Shown: one piece after another, positions 55,183-64,000 of the stretch
How the letters are laid out: each line of letters begins with the position of its first letter
Numbering within the stretch: the first letter of the stretch is position 1
Assembly (NCBI GenBank): GCA_003254885.1
Contig: QANT01007503.1
Location: 20,794 to 84,793 of the forward strand
Direction of reading: 5' to 3'
Origin: Purshia tridentata
Lineage: Eukaryota > Streptophyta > Magnoliopsida > Rosales > Rosaceae
Length of the DNA: 64,000 nucleotides
The notes under the pieces: generated by a model
The model's database searches: none
What the model saw: the letters and a program-made list of their open reading frames with translations, nothing else
What the model was told of the DNA's origin: nothing
Translations under genes and position numbers: made by a program

Positions 55183-58100
55183 TTAACTTGGATCATTGTC
55201 TCTACTACCAGCAACAACTTTCCGGTGGCGTCTAGAAGAACCAGACCTCCTATCTCTCCCATGCCTTGGGAACCTCTTACCTGGGGAATCTACAACCCTT
55301 TCAGGCGAAGTTTCAACTGATGGTTTAACTGGCACTTCGTTACTTAAATCTGGTGGTGGCGGTGATGGTGGTAGTGGTAGTGGTGGTGGAGGAACAGCAA
55401 CAGGAACATGAGGAGCGAGGTGCTCCAATACATCTTTATGATATTTCTGTAAACAACAAAAAACAAATATACAATACGTCAAGGAACACGAGAAAGAGAG
55501 AAATAATCAAACTGCAATTGCATTGCTTCAGGGAATAAACGGGAAGGATTATAATTCGGATTTTGACACTTGGTTATGTAAGCCTGTAAGAGGTTTAATC
55601 GACTTTTTCCATAAAAAAATTTAACCATGATCACAATGTAACATTATCTTAGAGAATTGGCAGTAACACCCCACCCCCCCTCCCCCAACATTTTAGGTTA
55701 GGCAGGAAGAAAGAATTAAATTCCCAAAATGGGAAGTGTACACAAACACAAGAAAAATAAAGTGGGAAACTAAATAAAAGAGGTTGGAAATGCACAGGTA
55801 AGCAACACCCAGTACCCCACCCATCTTTTGTTTCTTCAGGGCTCTCTAAATAACTACCATATATCTGAAAACCCATAATTTCAAACCGTATGCAAATAAT
55901 AATTACCTGAACTACAAAATTGCGCCTTTCACAGTCCAAGAACATATTGATAGTCCAGTTTGTCTTCTCCCTAATGTGGTCTCTGACGGTGGAAAAACTA
56001 ATTTGGTCCCTGGAAGTGAAACGATCAACTTCATGGAACCAAAGACAAGTGAAAAGATTACTGATAGGAACATGCTCCCTTATTATTACACATCCTTCAG
56101 GAACGTCTGCAGCAAGGCCATAAAAAAGAAACTTAGTAAAGAAAAATGTATGCAAGTTATTACAACAGAGAGAAGTTCCACCTACCACTTGTAATGGGAA
56201 GCTTTGCCTCAGAATATGGGGTCAAACCTTCCTTTTTGTAAAATTCAACCTGAAAGTCAATAGAGGCATTGTCGTATTTCCCAGCAACTTTATTTGCCTC
56301 AGCTTCCAAAAACACATCAAAGCGTTTATAATGTCTAGAAATTGCAAAAGTTGCATTCTTCCGCCACAAGAACCTGAAATATAGTTTATTTTAAAGGACG
56401 CATAAGCACGGATGGTGGTAAAACCATGCTGAATGAGACCAACATAAAAGAGCAAAGCACCTCCATGTACTGGTTGCTTAATTTATTTTCAATAAGATGT
56501 TTAACATCCAAAGAAAATAAGAGTTGAATAATTTGTCAAGTTTGCATGGGTTTCATCCATATTGGAGCTTCATTCAAACAAAAGAAAGCTTAATATCCTG
56601 AAGAAAAGACACCTATAACAGAGAGAAGGTCTAAGCATATGAAACCATTGCCTAAAGTGCTTTAAGGCTACATATTTTTAAACCTTATAATCAGATATAC
56701 CTTTCAAGAATTTGATATGGATCCACAACAAGCTCAAGTTTCCCATCAATCCATACAGAAAAACGGGCATTGGGAAACATCCTATGCACTAGAAGCTTAG
56801 GAATCTGCAAAATATGTAATCTGCGTCAAAAGGTAAATCAAAGTTCCACCAACATATATAAATACACAACATGATAACAGCCAGACTAGGGATTATTCAA
56901 AGCTACAGTGCCAAATTCAAGCAACTAGACAATTTCTAAGACAAATTCTTTGCTAGAGTCAACATAACTTTTTGGCAATGAATTGTAACTCTTACCTTCC
57001 CAGTGCGCCTTGCATCCTTATAAGGAAGGTTGTGAACAACAACAGTTCTCCAAATACCAATTTTCCTGCTGCTGCCCAGTTTTCCAGTACTCTTCATATA
57101 AGCTTCTGTCTCCTCGTCTATAAACATGTAGAAGCAAACAGTATCCCTGGAGTAATCACTAATGTTCCTTGGCTGGTTTATCTCATCAAAATTTCCTGAT
57201 AGAAACAGATGTAATTGATAAGCACGCCCAAGATTTATCTCATGAAAAGCAGATGAAATCATACAGAACATTACCAAATATAGCTGATGCAACAACCACC
57301 CCATTACACTGCTCCATATCATGTAGGTCAACTTCATCCATATCATATCCTGTATTGCGTCCAGGTTTACTTCCTCTAACGAATCTGATTGATGCTCAAA
57401 TCCATCAATTAAAATGCATAATAGCATAAATGAGTGAAGAGAGAATGGAACTAGTACTCATTATTACTAGACTAAATCATTAAAAATTGAAATATCCAGT
57501 AAATTTCAAAAAATCAAATAAAATAAATGAATCATTTTGTGCTTAAAAGTATATTGAGGAAGTTGACCAAGGTAAAAGAAAAAACAGAAGAAAACATACC
57601 CACAGTGCACACTCATTGACTCTCTTATATCATAAGAATCGCTCCTTTGCTTCAAAGTAGGATATCCACCAAACTCTGAGCCTCCAAATTCTGTTTCTCT
57701 AGATAAATTTTCTTCATAAATGTATGTTAAATTCTTAAGAACCGGGGAATCTGAAGGGACCTTTGGCATCAGGGCTATGGCTTCTTCCACAGGAAGGTAG
57801 CATACTGGACAAGCTGAATCATAAAGAAGGAAGCAAACTCAGCATCATTACATCACATTAGTTTTCAAGTCTATCTTAGTATCATATATTCTTGTCATGT
57901 GAATTTTGTAAGAAGGTAAATACATGTACATAAGAATTTTGAGTCGCAACTGCAAAATATTTCACCAGATAAAAATATGGAGAGCGAGAGAGAGAGAAAT
58001 GAATCACAACAAAGAAAATATAAAGAAAGGAAAAGGTAGAAAATTACGCCGTGGTCCAGTTCTTTTTTTATCTGCCGGTGGGGGAGGCAAAGTGAAAGTA

Positions 58101-58958
58101 CTACATGGATGCCCAGGAGGAAGAGTGTAACCCAGAAAAACAGCAGGGGGAGGAGGAGGCAAGGCTAGCGAAGAAGTCGTGTTGTCATTTTGCTGTCTAT
58201 ATTTTGACAAGGATTCAAGATTACTTAAAGTGATGCTGTTGTTAACACTAAGATTTTCGACGCTGACACCTTCTTGTGAATCTTCACCTGTATAGGAGTC
58301 AATATGAACTTGCTATGAGGAACTTCAAGCAGAAGAAGAATCAAATTTATAAACAGCTAAGGAAGCCAATATGTACGCAGATCAAAATTTATCCCACATG
58401 GTCAATCACTAGAAGCATCTCTTAAACAAATTGTTAAACTAAAGTGCGGAAGTGAAACATGCATAACAAACACTGAATAAACCTTCAGATATGTATTGCA
58501 CAGGCTAAATATTGGCTTAGTGAATCCTTTACTCTCAATTCAATTCTCTACCCCAGTTGCAAATCGTACTCAATTAATTATGTAACATTGAAGAATCATT
58601 TGTATCTAAATCAGCTAGGATCAACTTAAAACAACCCAATATTTGCATCAAATAGGCAACTATATCAATTTGACTAAAAAATCAAACATTCACAGCAAAA
58701 AAGAATCAAACCTTTTCCAACATACAAAACCCAGACGAAAACCGCAGCGGAAATGAGACAGAGGAGCAGCATTCCGACCTTTTTGCGGCCGGCAAACTTG
58801 CAGATCCAATGGAATAACCTCTCCTTCTCCTTGAGCATTTTTGAAGGCTTACGTGCAGATTGGATAGGCAACACTCCGTTGTTGTTCTGTAGTTGTTTAT
58901 CCAACAAACTCCCATAACTCCCTGTACGAATTCCCAAACCCAATGACCCTCCAGTCAT
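55183..58958 (-). CDS. DUF616 putative glycosyltransferase (MUCI70-like)
   Basis: Nine minus-strand exons join in frame to 588 aa: 58958-58712, 58287-58048, 57813-57600, 57384-57275, 57195-56996, 56804-56701, 56373-56186, 56106-55907 and 55446-55183. It is a type II membrane protein: a short cytosolic tail rich in Lys, then a helix near residues 58-80 (GMLLLCLISAAVFVWVLYV), as in Golgi enzymes. A Pro-rich stem follows (PPPPPAVFLGYTLPPG), then the DUF616 domain at about 180-500 with FVRGSKPGRNTGYDMDEVD, FYMFIDEETEAYM, IWRTVVVHNLPYKDARRTGK, RMFPNARFSVWIDGKLEL and FLWRKNATFAISRHYKRFD. The tail is Pro-, Arg- and Ser-rich. Relatives include MUCI70, needed for seed mucilage pectin, and TOD1. The donor and acceptor sugars are not evident. 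Confidence 0.9.
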
Positions 58959-61790
58959 TGCTTCTCCAAACCCTCATGTGCCCCTCTCATCTCCCTCCTA
59001 ACCCTCTCATTCAAAACCTCTCTCTCTCTCCCAAAACACACAGATTTTTCTCAATCACCCACTTGAAAAAATCCCAAAAATTCAAAGACCCACTTCACCA
59101 AATCAGTCCCAGACTTAGAGGGCACCTCCAAATTTTACTGAATCACAAGCTCACCTATTGCCCAAATGCACTTAAGCAAAACCATCCACTAACACTTCCA
59201 ACTCAATCTTCTAAATTCTGCTTTTCTTAATTCCGAAAAACCAAACAAAGTTGGCAGTGACAAGCAAAAACCAATTCGCTTCTGGGGAAAACAAGAACAC
59301 AATTTTGCATTCAATCAATGAAAGAATGAAATACGAACAAATAAAAATTTGAACTCTATGATAGGGTGGGAAATCAAGAATTGGTGATTGGGTTTGTAGG
59401 GTTTATAGCACAAATCCAAGTTTTTATGAAATCTAGATTTTTTTTTTTTGAAGAAATCTGGGATCACAATTTACAACAAGTTTTCTTTTTTGTTTACTAA
59501 TTTTGAGGTGATGACGGAGCGAAAAATTCTTGGGTTATTTATATTGTCCCAATTATGAAAAATACCATAAATGAAAACATGGAAATTTTTTATTGGCTAA
59601 CCTGCGCCATGTGCGTGATGTTAACAACCAAACGGTGATGTCTCTCACTCATGTGGTACTAAGCTTTCGTGCTACCTAAGCTCAAATGAAAACATTTGGC
59701 AATTTTCTTTTTCTTAAATATCAAATAGCCAGGGTTTTGGCCTCTAAAGTGCGTGTAATAAATTAATTAATAATTTCCATTAACTGAAAATCAAAAAAGA
59801 ATTTTCTGTTAGTTTTTTGTCTTCTTGAGTTCTTGCTTTACTTTTTTTTTTGGTCATGTTTATTGTCTTAAAGTTAAAACTCAAAATAATTTTTGGCCAC
59901 AAAAGAAAATTAAAAACTCAAAATAATTGCAATATTTATCTACTTAGTTTAGGGATTTTCTTTCCTGTTTCTTTTAGTTTTGAAAAATGTGCTATTAGAC
60001 TATGGAATGTTTTCAATAAGGCCAACATGTCAATATATTACCCTTATATTGATAGTGAACTATATTTGCAGCACCTAATTAATGCTATTTTATTAAATGA
60101 AAAAATGGGTGCTTTTTTAAAGTTACAACTCACAATCATATATGAATTTTTTATTTTTGGATAAATAATAACGTTTCACATTGACGTGTTAGGTAACACT
60201 ATACCTTTATTGCTCTTAAATGCGAAATTGCGGAATAAAAGTCAATTATTGAGTTGTACTTGTACATACTATTAATTTGAATCATTATAAGTGTTATATT
60301 TCCACGGGAGACATTTATTTTTGTCAAAAATAGGGCATGTAGATCATAATCGCAAATATATATGTCTCAATTATTTTTTATAACGAGCAAAATTTGACAA
60401 TCCATTTCATCTATTCTTTTGATGGGGCACATGATACGTGTAATTGCAAGTTTGCATAGTGCTTTAATCTAGAAAGGTCATGTCTTATACTGTCTTTTTA
60501 ATTTTTTGGTGTGCCGTCACTACAATATAGTGTTATTAAGTCATTTATATTGCAACAAATGTATATACATTTATTAATTTTATATCTTAAAAGTATAGAT
60601 TCTTCATTTATTCATGCTTTAATCTAGAAAGGTCATGTTTTATACGTCTTTTTAATTTTTTGGTATGTCGTCACACTATAACATAGTGTTATTAAGTCAC
60701 TTATATTGCAACAAATATATATACATTTATTAATTTTATATCCTAAAAATATAAATTCTTCGTTTACTCATATTATAATACATGAATTAATAACATTACA
60801 TATTGGTGTAATGGTCACGTACAACAAAATTTCTTACTATTAAAACATATGTATGTTTATATAGTTGGATTAATATTTTTTGCATAATTACAAAAAAACC
60901 CTTGTATTTAAATTACATAGTTAAGTTTTATCTTTTTTGCATATAGAATTTAGGGTTTCAAACACATATCATGTACCATTAGGACCATTAGGTGTGTGCT
61001 ATGGTTCTAGAGATTTGTATTTTGTCACACTTTGTTTCTTGTATTTTTTTTCAATATTATTGTAATTGAGCAGCTCATTGGCTTGCTCTATTTTCTTAAT
61101 CTGTTGTAATCACTCTTGTTTGGATGGAGGAAGTTCTCTCCATGTTTGTCTTCATCGAGAGAAGCTTTTAATCTGGCCATGAGCCTAAATATTATGTTGT
61201 ACCCTTTTCATTATATTAAAAAAAACAAAAAAAGTGTTACATAAACCCGTTTAAGTTCTCAATAATTAACATTAAAAAAGTCACAATACAGTGATACACA
61301 CAAATATGCACGCATATATGTCAAAAAAGAAATTTGCAGCTTTCAAGTCGCTTGCCATGCTACTACTCAAAGGTGCATTCAGCATACAATGATTTGACCA
61401 CAAACTTCTCTATTGGGGACCTGTCTTTTTTATCATTATCATCATTTTTGTCAGATTTAGAAAGTTTTCAATGCATGCGAACTAAGCTAGCTATATTGAA
61501 AATCAATGAAAAATTGATGCCCAAGTTGCCAATTGAATCAATTGAATAATGAAGCACAATTGCCAAGGTGGTTTAACACATTCGTCAAATTCATGGCTCC
61601 AAAATTATCTAAATTTAATGTAGAAAAGCCCACCATTAATTAGATGCAAATGGTGGGGTTTGATTAAATTAAAACCATGTCCGAGTGGCCTTTCAATCCC
61701 TCTACGCCAATTGTCATGGCTTAATTGCATTGTTAATTAAAATTATAAAAATGATGTGCCAAAAGTAGTTAATTTGGAATAATAACCAGG
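58959..61790. other. Promoter of DUF616 gene and AT-rich intergenic DNA
   Basis: 58959-59530 is likely leader and promoter of the DUF616 gene. Beyond it the DNA is very AT-rich with a 155-bp tandem duplication and no coding signal. Confidence 0.45.
60460..60770 (+). repeat. 155-bp tandem duplication
   Basis: Copy 1 (60460-60614) and copy 2 (60615-60770) both begin tgctttaatctagaaaggtc and contain tagtgttattaagtca, tatattgcaacaaat and tacatttattaattttatat. They differ at roughly one base in ten. Confidence 0.92.
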
Positions 61791-63452
61791 TCATCGTCCA
61801 AGAGGACCAGCAAGGCGAGACCATGACTTCACCCCCTTGGTCATAAACGTGGTCTCAACAACCACAGAATCAGATGGCGTAGTGTATATTTGTTCCTTTG
61901 CAGCTTTGAAATGTAATGGACCATGCTTTGATGGGTTCGGTGTTTTGTGGGTGACTGGTGCGAGCATGCATATACTCATGGCTATAGCTGCTCCTATTGT
62001 TTTCTTCGATCAAGGTGCATATGTGGTCTCTAATCTTGCCAATAAGATTCAACCCAGAATTTTTTATTAGATATGGATGGTTGGGCCGGAAAGCTTTGCA
62101 GATCGGTCAGTCAACTTGGGCCTGGTGGATGGACTGGCATGTAGGCACTGTGAGCCCATAAGGCCCAATGGTTAGGACATTTCTCTCCTCATTAGAAGAC
62201 CCAAGTTTATTCTTGTTAATAAGCCATTGGTCCACCAACATCTCACCTATATTCACATTTAGCTAAACTTCTTGTATATTTAATTCAAGGGTAATACTGG
62301 GTGTATTACATTTCGGAACTATACTGTGTACAATTTTTCTAATAAAAATAAAGATTTTATGGGTCCCATCTCTATTAGAGGGGTGGTACACAATATGATA
62401 CTAAAATATAATATACTTAGCATTTTCCTTAATTCAAAATTACAGAATTTTAAATGGATCATAATCAAGGCAAAAGGCATGGGCAAAATGTGTGTATATT
62501 TTTGAAGCTAAAGTATGACTAACTATTATTGGTGCAGTGAATTTATTTTCACTATGTTCGAAATAACATTTCTTTATATTATAAGAAAAACAAAAACGAA
62601 GCCAAATTGTGATGCGTTTATGTTGATGGCAGTCAATGATGACGAATTGAGGATACACGCAGTGTGCAATTTTTCCTTTCTTAAAACTTGTTGGGAACCT
62701 GTTGTATTTTGACCTGTTTGAATATGAGGATCATTTTAGGGCGATCCAAGTGTCAAGTGTGAGTGGTTCGAGATTAGAGATGAGAAAGACAAAATGGTCA
62801 ATTAAAACTCGCACGGCCATGGAAGTTATGTCCCCCCATTTGACTTTACATACATTCGTGCATATATATCTGCAGGGTCTTCACGAATCTGTATTTTCTT
62901 TTCTTCTTTCTTTTTTATTTTTATTTTTATTAAGAATAAACAGTTTCTATTGTAAAACTACGTTGCATAATAAATAGAAAAAGAAAAAAAACACGAAGAA
63001 AAATCCACAAAGCATTTTTCAATTTTTGGCTCTTTTTCTCCTTCTTTTTCTCTCCAAAGTTTATTACTTGTGGGTTTGATTAATTTCAAAAGATTTTCGG
63101 CCTTTCATATTATTGAGTTTAGTGAAATTATGTGACTATGCAACATACTCGAGCAACTTCCACTGATAGGGTCTATCAGACTTTCTAAATATAACTTTGA
63201 AGAGTTCTAATACAGATTCTTAAAATTAATATCCACAAAATTTTATATATTATCTTCAGTAATTAGTCTAAAAATTAGTTAAAGATTCTGCCACTACTCT
63301 ATATATGAACTTGACTGCATCAAAGCTGGCCGGGCTCCAGCCGTTGTCAAGCGGTCAATCCCATGTGCGCGGCGTTGCTTTTATAGTCGTGCCAACACTC
63401 TCAGTTCACAACGTCAATGAGATCTACTTTTATACATCACTATTATATATAT
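61791..63452. other. Intergenic region
   Basis: No gene was recognised. A 62-codon minus-strand frame at 61791-61979 is noted among the rejected items. TA-rich and T-rich runs are common. Confidence 0.4.
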
Positions 63453-63877
63453 ACAGGAAGGCTAGGGTGTGAGATTTTTACAAACTTTTAGTTTGTGGGA
63501 TCCCTCTTGTGGGGCTCATACGAGTTGTTTTGTGTCGATCCGAACCGTTCATTTTTTACATCTTCATTGATAGATCATCCTTGCAAAAAATTAGCCAAAT
63601 CGGAAATCATTTGTCTATCTAACTTTAATCAAACAAATGGACGAACCAAATATTTTTTATGAAATCGTCCGTTTGTTTGGTCAAAGTTAAATAGACAAAT
63701 GGTTTCCGATTTGGCTAATTTTTTGCAAAGATGATCTATCAATGGAGATGTAAAAAATGAACGGTTCGGATCGACACAAANGATGTAAAAAATGAACGGT
63801 TCGGATCGACACAAAACAACTCGTGTGGGCCCCACAAACTAAAAGTTTGTGTGAATCCCACACCATAACCTCCCTGT
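63453..63877. mobile_element. Foldback (MITE-like) element of about 425 bp
   Basis: The two halves are near-perfect reverse complements. The left end caggaaggctagggtgtgag pairs with the right end cacaccataacctccctg. Inner arms such as tttgtgtcgatccgaaccgt pair with acggttcggatcgacacaaa, and aaaaaattagccaaatcgga with its complement near 63708-63727. The ends abut TA-rich runs on both sides, which could hide a TA target duplication. There is no coding capacity. A 34-bp segment of the right arm is duplicated around the N at 63781. Confidence 0.88.
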
Positions 63878-64000
63878 ATATATATATATACACAATCATT
63901 TTATGGAAGAAAGCCAACATTTTTTTTATTTTTTATTTTAGCTCATTGACCGGTCGGTGTAGCTATGTAAGAGGGTCGACCACTCAGTGTAAGAGAGAGC

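Noticed and set aside
61791-61979. 62-codon minus-strand frame resembling a small secreted peptide precursor
   Set aside because: No clear signal peptide and no recognised peptide motif; length is within chance expectation. Homologues would be needed to support it.
62150-62215. tRNA-like A-box string (cataaggcccaatggttagg)
   Set aside because: It resembles part of a tRNA or tRNA-derived SINE, but no B-box, cloverleaf or CCA-end structure could be drawn.

Overview
This window looks like nuclear DNA of a eudicot plant. Its genes have GT-AG introns with T-rich plant-type sequence (plus one AT-AC intron), the intergenic DNA is very AT-rich, and the families are plant-specific: CASP-like, PPR-DYW, callose synthase, PHO2, 13-lipoxygenase and DUF616. 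Protein similarity recalled from memory suggests Rosaceae (Prunus-like), but that is inference. Two single N bases (45372 and 63781) each lie between near-identical repeat copies.

Layout. 1-651 (+) is the 3' end of a CASP-like membrane protein gene. 1261-4047 (-) is CMP-Kdo synthetase (8 exons, 296 aa), head-to-head with an intronless PPR-DYW gene at 4292-6049 (+). 8568-13892 (+) is an intronless callose synthase of the CALS12/GSL5/PMR4 type, with a partly duplicated promoter block. 16339-19369 (-) is a DUF2921 membrane protein whose frame is broken, or spliced, at a small repeat. 20327-25066 (-) is PHO2/UBC24, an E2 enzyme of phosphate homeostasis. Its 5' leader carries a striking array of miR399 target sites (25712-26230), built in part from exact 54-bp repeats. 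28000-33000 has no recognisable gene. 33037-35352 (-) is mitochondrial ribosomal protein bL21m (5 exons, 270 aa). 36693-43770 (+) is the vesicle-fusion ATPase NSF (21 exons, 737 aa) with a U12-type AT-AC first intron. 43771-47358 is repeat-rich intergenic DNA. 47359-50884 (+) is a plastid 13-lipoxygenase (8 exons, 909 aa), followed by a decayed lipoxygenase copy at 51030-52004. 52945-53385 (-) is a small four-helix membrane protein. 55183-58958 (-) is a DUF616 (MUCI70-like) putative glycosyltransferase (9 exons, 588 aa). The last 5 kb is intergenic with tandem repeats and a 425-bp foldback element.

The genes are an ordinary eukaryotic neighbourhood rather than one pathway. Several act in the cell wall (Kdo for pectin RG-II, callose, DUF616) or in stress and nutrient signalling (PHO2, lipoxygenase), but nothing in the sequence ties them into one system. 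Exon boundaries were read by hand from splice sites and frame continuity. In every multi-exon gene modelled here except the DUF2921 gene, the exons join into one continuous frame. I saw no clearly new molecular system. The best leads are the miR399 site array, the AT-AC intron, the repeat inside the DUF2921 gene, the lipoxygenase duplicate and the foldback element.
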